Of a DNA stretch of 64,000 nt, positions 38,667 to 47,807 are shown piece by piece. Position 1 is the first letter of the stretch. Every line of letters starts with the position of its first letter. The notes beneath the pieces were generated by a model. It made no database searches. It saw only the letters and a list, made by a program, of their open reading frames with translations, and had not been told where the DNA came from. Origin of the DNA: Wolbachia endosymbiont of Spodoptera picta (GTDB taxonomy: Bacteria > Pseudomonadota > Alphaproteobacteria > Rickettsiales > Anaplasmataceae); assembly GCF_018141665.1 (NCBI RefSeq), contig NZ_CP067976.1:310001-374000 (forward strand), in the 5' to 3' direction. The position numbers and the translations under genes were made by a program.

Positions 38667-39224
38667 TCATCTTGAATGATTCTCAGGAATTCTTGCCTTA
38701 ATCATTAAAATCGCACTATCACTTTCCATAATTTTTTTAAAGCCAACTTTTTCGTAAACACGGATTGCACAAACATTTGCTATACCTGGGTCGACAAAGG
38801 CATTCTCATAAACTTTAAAGACAAATTTGTTTAAAAATATATTCAAAGCTTGTGAACCAACTCCTTTACCTACATAATTCAGCTCTCCGATATACCAGTC
38901 TATAGCAGCACAACTTTCTGGAAGTTCTAAAGTGTTATAGACCTGTTCAGGTGGGAAATCATGTTTGTTGTAATATTGAATATAACCAATATCAACTCCA
39001 TCACAATTAATAATGAATGCGTGCATTGGTTTTTCAATAATTTGTGTCTTAGATTTCAAACGTTTGAATCCTTTAACGTAGTTGCTATATTTTTTCTCAA
39101 TTAACTCTGGTGTCCAATTTATATCCGCATCCCACCACTTCTTTATATGGTGTGTTTCTACCCATTTTAATAATAGTGAAAAATGTTCTTCTTTCAACGC
39201 TTTAAATGTGATATTTTTATTCAT
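38667..39224 (-). CDS. GNAT acetyltransferase (AAC(6-prime)/siderophore-type)
   Basis: A 185-residue protein of the GNAT fold, subgroup Acetyltransf_8. The N-terminal HFSLLLKWVETHHIKKWWD and IGYIQYYNK match AAC(6-prime) and IucB-like enzymes. The CoA-binding motif A appears as DWYIGELNYVGKGVGSQAL, and PGIANVCAIRVYEKVGFKK follows. It is divergent from the transporter at 39241 with 16 bases between starts, so the two may share a control region. The acceptor substrate is unknown. Confidence 0.85.
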   Translation of the reverse strand: MNKNITFKALKEEHFSLLLKWVETHHIKKWWDADINWTPELIEKKYSNYVKGFKRLKSKTQIIEKPMHAFIINCDGVDIGYIQYYNKHDFPPEQVYNTLELPESCAAIDWYIGELNYVGKGVGSQALNIFLNKFVFKVYENAFVDPGIANVCAIRVYEKVGFKKIMESDSAILMIKARIPENHSR

Positions 39225-39240
39225 TAATTAAAGATTTTAA

Positions 39241-40401
39241 GTGTTACTACCGTTTTTATTAATTCTATCTCTAATTGCTAAGTTCATTGAAATTGATATT
39301 TCTGTACCTAGTTTTCCTGATATAGTACGCTATTTTAACATACCGGAAGGCACAATTCAATTAACTATTGCTTATAATTTTTTAGGCGTTTGCATAGGAG
39401 GGTTATTTTTTGGTCCATTGTCTGAATGCTATGGAAGAAGAAGGATGATGATCATAGGCAACACTTTGCTACTCATCGGTGCTGTTGGCTGTATTTTTGC
39501 GCTGTCAGTTTCTTGGCTTTTAATCTCTCGCTTTATTCAAGGCATTGGTGTTAGCACATCTGTAGTTGTGTTTGCAATTATTGCAGACAGCTATAAAGGC
39601 AACGAAGCAGTAAAATTTATTGGAATCATGAATTCTATTCTCACAGTTCTCATAGCAATTGCACCAGTATTAGGCAGTTTCATCAACAAAATTGTTGGGT
39701 GGCGTGGCAACTATGCAAGTGTTGCAATACTTTGTTTCATCTCTTGGGTTTTGCTGCTTTTTCTGTTACCAGAAACAAAAAAGGACCGTGATATTTTTAG
39801 TCTAAAAAAAATGATGAAAGACTATAAAAAATTATTATCAAGTTCAAAATTTATGGTGTTGTCTTTGGCACAGAGCCTTTTTTCTGCGGCTTATATGTCA
39901 TTCATTACTTGTGGCCCTTTTTTGTATATGGAAACTTTTGGTTTATCCAGCACTATTTATGCGCTACATCAAGGTGCAATGGTTGGATCTTTCTCACTAA
40001 TTAGCCTGTTTTCCAGTAAGATCTTAAAGAAACTTGGAGCAATTTGGTGTGTAATTTCCGGTACAGGCGTAATTGCTATTGGATCCCTATCACTTTTAAT
40101 ATTCAGTATAATCATGCCCAGTGCTTACTACTTAGTAACGCTGTCTATGGCTATTTTTTGTATTGGCTGTGGAATTTGTCAAGCAGTCATTTTCAATGCA
40201 TCATTAAATATTTTCCCTGAAATGAAAGGCACAACTTCTTCTGCAATTTCATTTATTAGAGCTTCTATCATGGCTATTTTTATCGGCTTAACAAGCTACG
40301 TTTACGATGGTCAAGCAACCAGTGTAGCTATTCTTGTTTTTTTTGCAGTAGTTCTAATTTACTGTCTATTTATTGTTTTCAAGATCTGGAAAAATCTATA
40401 A
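39241..40401 (+). CDS. MFS transporter, Bcr/CflA drug-efflux type
   Basis: A 386-residue major facilitator with about 12 helices. Diagnostic pieces are EIDISVPSFPDIVRYFNI (Bcr/CflA opening with the conserved Asp-x-x-x-Pro), the loop motif GPLSECYGRRRMMIIGN (motif A) and QGIGVSTSVVVFAIIADSY. The start is a GTG immediately after an in-frame TAA, with a poor ribosome site; the protein begins right at the first helix, so a few residues may have been lost. Probable proton-coupled efflux of small molecules. The 246 bases after it (40402-40647) contain nothing I can assign. Confidence 0.87.
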   Translation: MLLPFLLILSLIAKFIEIDISVPSFPDIVRYFNIPEGTIQLTIAYNFLGVCIGGLFFGPLSECYGRRRMMIIGNTLLLIGAVGCIFALSVSWLLISRFIQGIGVSTSVVVFAIIADSYKGNEAVKFIGIMNSILTVLIAIAPVLGSFINKIVGWRGNYASVAILCFISWVLLLFLLPETKKDRDIFSLKKMMKDYKKLLSSSKFMVLSLAQSLFSAAYMSFITCGPFLYMETFGLSSTIYALHQGAMVGSFSLISLFSSKILKKLGAIWCVISGTGVIAIGSLSLLIFSIIMPSAYYLVTLSMAIFCIGCGICQAVIFNASLNIFPEMKGTTSSAISFIRASIMAIFIGLTSYVYDGQATSVAILVFFAVVLIYCLFIVFKIWKNL

Positions 40402-40647
40402 TCACCATATAGATCCTTCTCATTTCTAGTTATTGCGGTAATATGTATTGTAACTTTGCCAGCTGCTCTAGATGTATCTCTTCCAAATCACCTAATCTAT
40501 ATTAGTTAAAGAGTATTATCTTGCTCATGCATCTAAAGTTTGAGAGCCAAATTTCAGCAATCCAATCAAATTCCAATTTTTTTCAAACAACTGTTTCTTG
40601 CTATTTTTGTACCTTAAAAAATTTAGCTTACTTTTACGCTAGCTTGT

Positions 40648-41610
40648 TCAAATAGCATTAGTACGATTTACTTTTTTTGAATGTAGAGATTTTCTAGGGA
40701 TTGTCCTCTTAAATTCTATAGTATCTTGTTTAACATTGAAACGAGAATCCAGTTTCAAGCATTGAGGTGATGAAGAAAGGGCTGCTTTTATTCCATCCCT
40801 CTCAACTACTCGAGTAGTGGACAATGGAATACGATTACTTTCGTTTATACTAATCAGCACGTCAAATTCTATGCTATTATTGTGTTGTTTGATGTTGCTA
40901 GCTCTAATTTTACCATTTCCAAACCAAAACTTTATAGAATTACTCGCATCATGATTGATGTCTGCAGAATCAGGCAAAATAGCAAAATTCGCGTTGTTTA
41001 CAAATCTAGAAAACGCATTTTTGATGTCGTTAAATGTACCGTAATGGTCTATATGGTCGTCATTAATACTTGTTACAACAGCAATATCTGCAGGAATTTT
41101 TAACATAGTTCCATCAGACTCATCAGCCTCAATTAAGAAAATGTCACTTTTGCCAAGTTTTGCATTACTCTGATAGGAATTTAATATTCCTCCAACAATT
41201 ACAGTGGCGTCATCACCAGAATGATCAAAAATGGAAGCAATCATAGCTGTCGTCGTCGTCTTGCCACTTGAACCTGAAACTGCTATCACATATTTACCTT
41301 TCATAATTTTAACCAGCATGTCTGACCTATGCAAAACGGTTTTATTGCTATTTCTTGCTGCAACTAGCTCCACATTATCAGGTTTTATTGCGGAAGAATG
41401 TACAACTATTTGAGCTTGTCTAATACTACTTGCATTGTGACCAATATAGACCTCTATACCTAATTTTTGTAACCTGTCTATATTGTCGTTTGATCGCGTA
41501 TCACTGCCTTGAACTTTATAACTGGAATTATGAAGAATTTCAGCAATTGCGCTCATTCCAATTCCACCTATACCGATTATATGTATTACTTCTTTTTTAG
41601 TGCTGTGCAT
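40648..41610 (-). CDS. murC: UDP-N-acetylmuramate--L-alanine ligase, C-terminally truncated
   Basis: MurC adds L-Ala to UDP-MurNAc in lipid II synthesis. The N-terminal VIHIIGIGGIGMSAIAEIL domain, the ATP-binding SGSSGKTTTTAMIAS, EADESDGTML and HIDHYGTF blocks are intact. The usual C-terminal Mur ligase domain of about 170 residues is missing: the frame ends after an unrelated tail (SSSPQCLKLDSRF onward), about 320 residues against 450-490 in the family. I start it at ATG 41610 (MHSTKK); TTG 41697 and ATG 41670 are alternatives. Nucleotides 40741-40775 of the tail resemble one arm of the palindromic repeats in this window. Function is doubtful. Confidence 0.82.
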   Translation of the reverse strand: MHSTKKEVIHIIGIGGIGMSAIAEILHNSSYKVQGSDTRSNDNIDRLQKLGIEVYIGHNASSIRQAQIVVHSSAIKPDNVELVAARNSNKTVLHRSDMLVKIMKGKYVIAVSGSSGKTTTTAMIASIFDHSGDDATVIVGGILNSYQSNAKLGKSDIFLIEADESDGTMLKIPADIAVVTSINDDHIDHYGTFNDIKNAFSRFVNNANFAILPDSADINHDASNSIKFWFGNGKIRASNIKQHNNSIEFDVLISINESNRIPLSTTRVVERDGIKAALSSSPQCLKLDSRFNVKQDTIEFKRTIPRKSLHSKKVNRTNAI

Positions 41611-41696
41611 ATTTGGCAGTAGACGTTTACTTATTACTAAATTTATTATAGTATAATTTAAGATCCTCATGGTATCGAACCATTTCACAAAGTACA

Positions 41697-42365
41697 ATGA
41701 TAAAAAAACTAGCCTTTCTATGTCTAATATTCGTTTTGATGAGTAGTTGTAGTTTTAGCAATAGGTGTAATCACACCGCAGGTCATTATAAAATTGGCAA
41801 TAGCTATACAATAAATGGTATCACCTACCACCCAAAATACTGTAGCTGTTATGAGGAAGTAGGAATAGCATCGTGGTATGGAATAGAAGATCATGGCACA
41901 ATTACAGCTAACGGTGAAGTGTTTAATCGTCACTTGATTTCTGCAGCACATAAGACCTTGCCCCTACCCTGCTTTGTTCGTGTTACTAATTTAGAAAATG
42001 GAAGGAAGCTTGTTATAAGAGTTAATGATAGAGGGCCATTTGTTGAAGGTAGAATAATAGACTTGTCAGAAAAAGCAGCACAAGTTTTAGGACTTCATAA
42101 GTCTGGGCTTGCTAAGGTAAAAGTCGAGTACTTAAGAAAGAGGTCAGAACAATTGATACAAAATACTCCTCATTACAAAAGGCAATATGAAAAAGAAATG
42201 CAGAAACGTCACCCAAAACAAAACAATGCAGAAAGTAAGGGATATGTAGCATTTTTTGTAAACGCTCAGGTAGCTAAATCAGCTGCATCAAAGCTTCGTA
42301 ATCAAGGAATAGAAAATGTTAGATTGCTTTTCAAGAATGATCAATATTGCGTAAAAGTAAGTTAA
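41697..42365 (+). CDS. rlpA: RlpA-like septal lipoprotein (DPBB + SPOR)
   Basis: A 222-residue lipoprotein with lipobox VLMSSC (Cys18). The double-psi beta-barrel RlpA domain shows GIASWYGIEDHGTITANGE, then AAHKTLPLPCFVRVTNLENG and VRVNDRGPFVEGRIIDLS. The C-terminal 60 residues look like a SPOR domain (YVAFFVNAQVAKSAASKLR). RlpA is a peptidoglycan-cleaving or septal-ring protein. Position divergent from murC fits an envelope role. Start ATG 41697. Confidence 0.9.
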   Translation: MIKKLAFLCLIFVLMSSCSFSNRCNHTAGHYKIGNSYTINGITYHPKYCSCYEEVGIASWYGIEDHGTITANGEVFNRHLISAAHKTLPLPCFVRVTNLENGRKLVIRVNDRGPFVEGRIIDLSEKAAQVLGLHKSGLAKVKVEYLRKRSEQLIQNTPHYKRQYEKEMQKRHPKQNNAESKGYVAFFVNAQVAKSAASKLRNQGIENVRLLFKNDQYCVKVS

Positions 42366-42431
42366 AACCTGCATTACAGATTGTGTAGCATGCCAGAAAC
42401 TATTTGACAAATGAGAATGTTCCAAAAGCAT

Positions 42432-42501
42432 GTGCGTCAAGTTGAGAAACTATCGTGAAATATAGCAATATTTAAGATTGGTATTTTATTTGTTACATTT
42501 C
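42432..42501. repeat. Dispersed repeat, inverted copy of 2335-2402
   Basis: About 70 bases matching 2335-2402 in reverse complement, located in the gap between rlpA and the 42591 gene. Both copies are intergenic. Confidence 0.75.
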
Positions 42502-42590
42502 AGGTAGTGACAGCTACCTCAGCTATAGCTGTAAAAAATAATCTACCACTTAAGAAATTTCATTAAAAAAAATAGCATAATCTTATTTCT

Positions 42591-43226
42591 CTAAAAAATA
42601 CTATCTTCAACTTGAATATGTTGAAAAATATTTTGCGTATTATCCAAAAAGTCATCCTTTATAGCAGCTAGCTCGGATTGTTTTTGAGATAGATTATCTT
42701 CTATTGTTCTATTAAAACAATCAAGATCATTGCACTTTAGTTGAGAGTGCATGTCTCCATTTTCATATAAACCTCGTATAACATCATAATATGCTCGAGT
42801 TACATCAGTTTCTGGTTGTTGCTTTTCTTTGAGTATTGCCTTTAATTTTGAATCTATGTCTAATTCTCTTTTTATAGCTTCAGTAGCATTTTTATGATAT
42901 TTTTCATAATCTTCAAAACTTTTTAATATTTTACCTTTTACTTCATTTTGTAACATCTTTAGCAAATCTTTAGCATGAGGTTTTTCAATTTTTTCCTTCC
43001 ACTCATCATACGTATATTCTTGTCGACTACCATATTTTGTATCCTGACACTCACTTCCTATGTTAAACAGCTCTTTGTTACAGATTTTATCACCCTGATA
43101 AAAGTAATCGCTTATATTAATTTTATCGCTAGTTAAAGTTTGTCTAATTGCTGCTTTATTTTCTGCAAGTTCTTCTCTGTACTTGTTAATGCAATTTAGT
43201 AATTCTTTTTTGCAATCTGTAGTCAT
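42591..43226 (-). CDS. Hypothetical soluble helical protein, 211 residues
   Basis: Not recognised. Hydrophilic, Lys/Glu-rich, predicted mostly helical with no signal peptide or membrane segment. Four cysteines lie in the first half (CKKELLNC, KICNKELF, SECQDT) and two in LKCNDLDCF near the C terminus. Starts at an ATG preceded by AGGAGC about nine bases upstream, which supports a real gene. Probably Wolbachia-specific. Confidence 0.6.
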   Translation of the reverse strand: MTTDCKKELLNCINKYREELAENKAAIRQTLTSDKINISDYFYQGDKICNKELFNIGSECQDTKYGSRQEYTYDEWKEKIEKPHAKDLLKMLQNEVKGKILKSFEDYEKYHKNATEAIKRELDIDSKLKAILKEKQQPETDVTRAYYDVIRGLYENGDMHSQLKCNDLDCFNRTIEDNLSQKQSELAAIKDDFLDNTQNIFQHIQVEDSIF

Positions 43227-43387
43227 AATCTAGCTCCTTTAATAAAATTAGACCTAATCTAGTGTAAAATAATTAATATTTTATTACTATTTTGGTTATA
43301 ACTAAGATAGTGATGAGAAGTTCAGTATCTACAAAGTTCGTTTAAACTATTTTAAAAATGGGTAGAATGTAATTTTAGGTTAATAAA

Positions 43388-44536
43388 ATGAATTACGATG
43401 TAATCATTTCAGGTAGTGGGCTAATTGGTCTTATTACTGCTATTGGCCTGAGTAATGACTCTGTATCTGTAGCCGTAATTGAGAAAAATAGTTTACCACG
43501 TGCAATTGATGATAATCGAGCATTCGCTATTTCTCAAGGATCAAAAAAAATACTAGAAAAATTAGGGATTTGGGGACTCTTAGAAGGCGAAGCTGAACCA
43601 ATACTTGATATATGCATATTAGATGGAGATAGTCCATTTACTGTGCATTATGACCATAAAATGGTCGGTGAAGAGCCAATGGGCTATGTAATCAAGAGCG
43701 CTATTATATGGAATGCAATCAATAATAATTTTTTGCATAAACTCAATATATATTCTCCACGTTCCTATAAAACAATTTCTTGTGACGAAGGATACGTGGA
43801 AGTTACTCTTGATAATGATCAAAAATTGATATCATCGCTATTTATCTGCGCTGAAGGTAAAAACTCTAAGCTGCCAGAGCTGTTTTCTATACCAATGATA
43901 AAATTTGGTTATAAACAAAATAGCATGGTATTTAATGTAAAACATGAACTACATCACCAAAACTTAGCTGTAGAGCGGTTTTTTCCTGGTGGTCCATTTG
44001 CAATTTTGCCAATGAAAGGTGGCTATACTTCTTCAATAGTTTGGACAGAAAAATGCGAAATTTCAAAAATGCTGATGAGCTTATCCGAAGAGGAATTTGT
44101 CACAGAACTCAAAAAAAGATTTGGTTCTTATTTTGGAGAAATTGAATTAGAGGGTGAAAGAAGACTTTATCCTTTGAGTTTTACTTTTGCGAGAAAGCTG
44201 CATAAAAGCAGAATTTTGCTTATTGGCGATGCAGCACATTCAATCCATCCAGTTGCAGGTCAAGGACTTAATCTTGGAATGAGAGATGTAGAGAGTGTTA
44301 TTAGACAAATAACAACTGCAAAAGCGTCTGGCATTGATGTTGGCAGTAATTATCTATTGAAGAAAATTTCACGTGACAGATACTTTGATAATTTTACTAT
44401 GGCACTTGCAACTGATGGACTAAATAGGATATTTTCCAACAGAATATTTTGCGCTAGAGCATTTGGTTTAATGATAGTTGAAAATTCAAATTTTCTTAAA
44501 AAACGCTTCATTCGCCACGCTATGGGGTTTATATAA
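43388..44536 (+). CDS. UbiH/Coq6-family FAD monooxygenase
   Basis: A 382-residue flavoprotein hydroxylase of ubiquinone biosynthesis. The Rossmann FAD motif is IISGSGLIGLITAIGLS at the N terminus, and the second FAD motif is RILLIGDAAHSIHPVAGQGLNLGMRDVESV near residue 280 (cited here only by its core GDAAHSIHPVAGQG). UbiH, UbiF, UbiI, UbiL and VisC cannot be separated by eye, so no symbol is given. Length is typical. Standing alone. Confidence 0.9.
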   Translation: MNYDVIISGSGLIGLITAIGLSNDSVSVAVIEKNSLPRAIDDNRAFAISQGSKKILEKLGIWGLLEGEAEPILDICILDGDSPFTVHYDHKMVGEEPMGYVIKSAIIWNAINNNFLHKLNIYSPRSYKTISCDEGYVEVTLDNDQKLISSLFICAEGKNSKLPELFSIPMIKFGYKQNSMVFNVKHELHHQNLAVERFFPGGPFAILPMKGGYTSSIVWTEKCEISKMLMSLSEEEFVTELKKRFGSYFGEIELEGERRLYPLSFTFARKLHKSRILLIGDAAHSIHPVAGQGLNLGMRDVESVIRQITTAKASGIDVGSNYLLKKISRDRYFDNFTMALATDGLNRIFSNRIFCARAFGLMIVENSNFLKKRFIRHAMGFI

Positions 44537-44701
44537 ATCATTAGATTTCTTTCATCATAATCAGGTGTCATTAGAGTAGTTGACACTGGAGCCCAAATTC
44601 CATAATGTCATGCCAGTGCCCAGACACTGGCATCCAGAAAAATTTATAAGCAAACTTGAGCTTATGCTAAATTTGATGAAATGAAAAACTGGATTCCAGC
44701 A

Positions 44702-45784
44702 GGCTTTGTTGCATCACTCTTCGGATAATAGGTAACGTGGAATAAATTCATGAAGCTATCTCAAATTTAGCCATGCCTATATCAGTAAATTTGTTAAGCA
44801 AATAACACTTGAGTAGCAGTTCTCTCTCACGATTAACCTCAGATTTGTTTCTAAAACTAAACCCAAATGTTTGCTTCAGTCGCGAGAAAAAACTTTCTAT
44901 ATAAGATCTCTTCCCATAATTTATCTCTTTTTTCCACCTCTTCATACCATCTTCATCATATGACTTTATGAGCTTGATTGTAGAATTTCTCTCATCCATA
45001 TAATCCAACTTTGGATGCTCTATTGCATTATTTTGCGGAGGAATCCTTGTCTTTATGTCAAGCTCATCGCACAGTTTGTATAACTTCTTTCGATTATATG
45101 CCCTGTCTGCATATAGTGTGCTTATATTATATTTAACATCAATCCTTGCAATAAGATCACATGCTCCATAGTGGTCAGAATAAACTCCGCCACTGTATTT
45201 TGCTGCTATAACTTTTTTGCTACCTATCTCTAGCATTACATGCAGTTTTCTTGTTTGCTCATAGCAGCGATACTTTCTATCTGTACCATTTGCCTTGCTA
45301 TGACCTGGAATATTATTGTAGATCAGTACTATCTATGGCAATCTCAATATCTTCTGTATTATTTTTATCATGTCTTCGATCATTAATTTTGATGTTAAGT
45401 TTTTTAAGCCTTCTTGAGGCCTGGGAATAGCTAATAACTTGCAAGTTTTTCCTTACTTGCTCAAGGTACCCTGCTATAAATCCCGCTGTTTGTCTCAGAT
45501 CTATTCTAAATAAATAAGTTATTATGTGAACCAGAATCACGACCTTATCGCTATAAATATAGTTGCCACCAGCCATTTTTGGACCTTTTTCGTACCAATT
45601 TTCTATGGCATCATTGACGTAATAAAAAATATTTCCCCTCTCTTGGAGAAATTTGTTATATTCATGGCAGTTACTGACTCTCATTTTTTGTGGCATATTT
45701 TTCTTTAGTAGGTTAAATGCTTGTCTTATAGTGAATTTTGTCAGTAACTGCCAGTTCTTTTTATTTGACCTATGCAACAAAGCC
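44702..45784 (-). mobile_element. IS5-family (IS903-group-like) insertion sequence, 1083 bp
   Basis: Both ends carry GGCTTTGTTGCAT as a perfect 13-base terminal inverted repeat (44702-44714 and 45772-45784). The 9-base sequence ATTCCAGCA directly flanks the element on both sides (44693-44701 and 45785-45793), a target duplication of the size made by IS903-type elements. The duplication is identical, so the insertion is relatively young even though its transposase is broken. Confidence 0.92.
44748..45699 (-). pseudogene. IS5-family transposase, frameshifted
   Basis: The N-terminal piece (from ATG 45699, MPQKMRVSNCHEYNKFLQER) reads through VLVHIITYLFRIDLRQTAGF to the first catalytic Asp (IAIDSTDLQ) and stops at about 45313. 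A shift of frame near 45320 restores NNIPGHSKANGTDRKYRCYE and joins the second piece, which holds DRAYNRKKLYKLCDE (second Asp) and YIESFFSRLKQTFG (catalytic Glu region). All DDE parts are present but split, so the copy cannot transpose by itself unless complemented or read by frameshifting. Confidence 0.85.
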
Positions 45785-45859
45785 ATTCCAGCATCACGCA
45801 CTGGAATGACAAGAAAAAGAGTACTGGCATGACATTAAATGATTTTCCTTATTTTAGCA

Positions 45860-46798
45860 TTAAACGCGATGAAGAAAATCATTTATAATCGCTATAGCAA
45901 CTAGTGTTGAAACCTGACGTACCTTTTGGCTTGACAAACGAGAGTTTTTATCTGATTTGACAACAAGGGCTTCTAGATGACTTTGAAAGTAAATATTACT
46001 ATGCTTATCTTCGATAGCTTCTATTAACCCGTCATTGGCAAATGCTGCAATTTTATATCCAAGTAGCTCTAGCCTTCTTCTATTCTCTGTAGTATTACTT
46101 ACTGTACCTGAATGAGCATTCGGAAAATAAGTTGAAAACCAGCCATTTTGATTAGGTAGTAAAAATCTAGCTACCACTTTTTCCAAACTACTACCTGGAA
46201 CAATTTTTATCTGCTGAAGAGGTATATTCTCTTTTTGTGGATAGGATGCTGATTTTAAATGATTCTTCTCATCATTAACAACATTTGTTATTTCAATTTC
46301 TTTTGCATGCATAATGTCTTGTAAACCACCGCATATGGTAAGCAAATGAATTGTAGGATTGTCATCTACTATTTTTACAATTGCTTCATTCACAAGCTGG
46401 CGGTAAGGTTTAAGAGCTGAATGAAAGTTATCTGAAATAAATATTCTGTTTATCTTTTGCTCTTTGATAAATTTTGCAACTTCAACCTTTATTCGATCTA
46501 GTATCAGCTTTTTTGCCAATATTTCATCTTGTTTTGCGAACTCTTCTTGGATTTCTTTTAGATTAATTATTTTGTCGTAGTCAATAAATATAGTTTTAAC
46601 CCCAAAATTATTGAATATCTCATAGATATTTTGAGATTCATCTGTTTGCAATAAACCAACAATTATATTGTAATTTACTGCATTTTCCGCTGTCAAAGCA
46701 GATAATTCTTTGTTTACTTTTTCACTATAAGCGATATTACTTAATAGTAGAAATGTAATTAACAGTATATTAAATATTCTATTATAACATTTAGACAT
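45860..46798 (-). CDS. Secreted class I glutamine-amidotransferase-like protein
   Basis: A 312-residue protein with a clear signal peptide (ILLITFLLLSNIAYS). The fold-type sequence resembles peptidase C26 / gamma-glutamyl-GABA hydrolase: an RIFISDN strand, the nucleophile elbow LLTICGGLQDIMHA with Cys in the expected place, and IYFQSHLEAL in the position of the usual FHPE His/Glu pair (His conserved). Export to the periplasm is unusual for this family. It may cleave gamma-glutamyl or peptidoglycan-type amides; substrate not predictable. Confidence 0.72.
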   Translation of the reverse strand: MSKCYNRIFNILLITFLLLSNIAYSEKVNKELSALTAENAVNYNIIVGLLQTDESQNIYEIFNNFGVKTIFIDYDKIINLKEIQEEFAKQDEILAKKLILDRIKVEVAKFIKEQKINRIFISDNFHSALKPYRQLVNEAIVKIVDDNPTIHLLTICGGLQDIMHAKEIEITNVVNDEKNHLKSASYPQKENIPLQQIKIVPGSSLEKVVARFLLPNQNGWFSTYFPNAHSGTVSNTTENRRRLELLGYKIAAFANDGLIEAIEDKHSNIYFQSHLEALVVKSDKNSRLSSQKVRQVSTLVAIAIINDFLHRV

Positions 46799-46858
46799 TA
46801 TTTCCTAAATAATTGTATTAATATTATAATATATTATAGAACATTAAGAAAAAGAATG

Positions 46859-46931
46859 TGGCCTGAGCAGGAATCGAACCAGCGACACAAGGATTTTCAG
46901 TCCTTTGCTCTACCAACTGAGCTATCAGGCC
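46859..46931 (-). tRNA. tRNA-Phe (anticodon GAA)
   Basis: A 73-base cloverleaf on the minus strand: acceptor stem GGCCTGA / TCAGGCC with discriminator A, D arm AGCTCAGTTGGTAGAGC, anticodon loop CTGAAAA (GAA), T arm GGTTCGATTCC. CCA is not encoded. Confidence 0.97.
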
Positions 46932-47005
46932 AACTACGTACTTTTATTTTTAGACAAAAAACGTTATTATGTCCATCAAAAGTTTTTGAAGTATAGAAAC
47001 AAAAA

Positions 47006-47512
47006 ATGAACATTAATAACAAAATAGGAATTTATCCTGGTACGTTTGATCCTATAACTTTTGGGCACCTTGACATAATAAAAAGAGCATGTAAGCTAGT
47101 CGATAAGTTGATAGTTGGTGTTGCAGAAAATGTTAACAAACATACTACCTTTAACATAAAGCTACGCACAAGCATGGCTGAAAATGAAGTTAAAGGAGCA
47201 GAAATTAATGCAGATGTTATATCTTTTAATGGGTTGCTCGTGAAGTTTGCCAAAGAGCAAAATGCCTCTGTTATTATCAGAGGACTGAGGGCAGTATCAG
47301 ATTTTGATTATGAATTTCAAATGAGTTGGGTAAATTATAAGCTCTCCCATGAAATCGAAACCATATTTCTTCCTGCATCTGAAGATACTCAATTTATCTC
47401 ATCAAGTTTTGTGAAAGAAATAGCGAGATTAGGAGAAGATGTTAGCAGCTTTGTATCACAAAATGTCCAAACCGAATTGATTAATCTAAATAGGGTAAAA
47501 AATGGAGAATAA
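47006..47512 (+). CDS. coaD: Phosphopantetheine adenylyltransferase
   Basis: Penultimate step of CoA synthesis. The 168-residue nucleotidyltransferase has GIYPGTFDPITFGHLDII (TxGH-type motif), VIIRGLRAVSDFDYE and the closing ISSSFVKEIA motif, all diagnostic. Works with CoaE encoded at 9929. Confidence 0.97.
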   Translation: MNINNKIGIYPGTFDPITFGHLDIIKRACKLVDKLIVGVAENVNKHTTFNIKLRTSMAENEVKGAEINADVISFNGLLVKFAKEQNASVIIRGLRAVSDFDYEFQMSWVNYKLSHEIETIFLPASEDTQFISSSFVKEIARLGEDVSSFVSQNVQTELINLNRVKNGE

Positions 47513-47583
47513 GTATTTATTGTCTTTTTTATTCCCAAACGAGTATGTTCGATGTATAAAATACTATAAATTAAAGGAGCGAA

Positions 47584-47793
47584 ATGTCAGAAGTGAGGGA
47601 TAATAATCTAATAGTTTGCTGCCGTGGTGATGAGAATGATGATGGTTCTGGTCATCCAGTAGTATATTTACATAAAGAAGGAGAAATGTATTGTCCTTAT
47701 TGCAGTAAGCCCATGAGTGAAATAGTAAACTCCGAAGAATTTCAATCTGTTGAGGTGAAAGCATTGAATAAAAAGGAAAGGACCAAAGGTTAA
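47584..47793 (+). CDS. Zinc-finger protein (zf-CHCC / NDUFS6-like)
   Basis: A 69-residue protein with CCRGD, GHPVVYLH and MYCPYCSKP, the Cys-His-Cys-Cys arrangement of the zf-CHCC family. The mitochondrial relative is the complex I 13-kDa subunit NDUFS6, and alphaproteobacteria keep this small gene. A GGAG ribosome site lies just before the ATG. Probably an accessory of complex I. Confidence 0.88.
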   Translation: MSEVRDNNLIVCCRGDENDDGSGHPVVYLHKEGEMYCPYCSKPMSEIVNSEEFQSVEVKALNKKERTKG

Positions 47794-47807
47794 TAGCACT
47801 TCATTCT

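Larger units (their letters stand above)
44604..45812. repeat. MITE-like palindromic element, second copy, split by an IS
   Basis: The left arm (about 44604-44637) and an interior shared with the copy at 52964 (CAGAAAAATTTATAAGCAAA at 44634 onward) are followed by the right arm CTGGATTCCAGCA. This arm is cut by the IS at 44702-45784 and resumes at 45794 with TCACGCACTGGAATGACAA. Removing the IS and one target copy restores a complete element. Confidence 0.8.
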
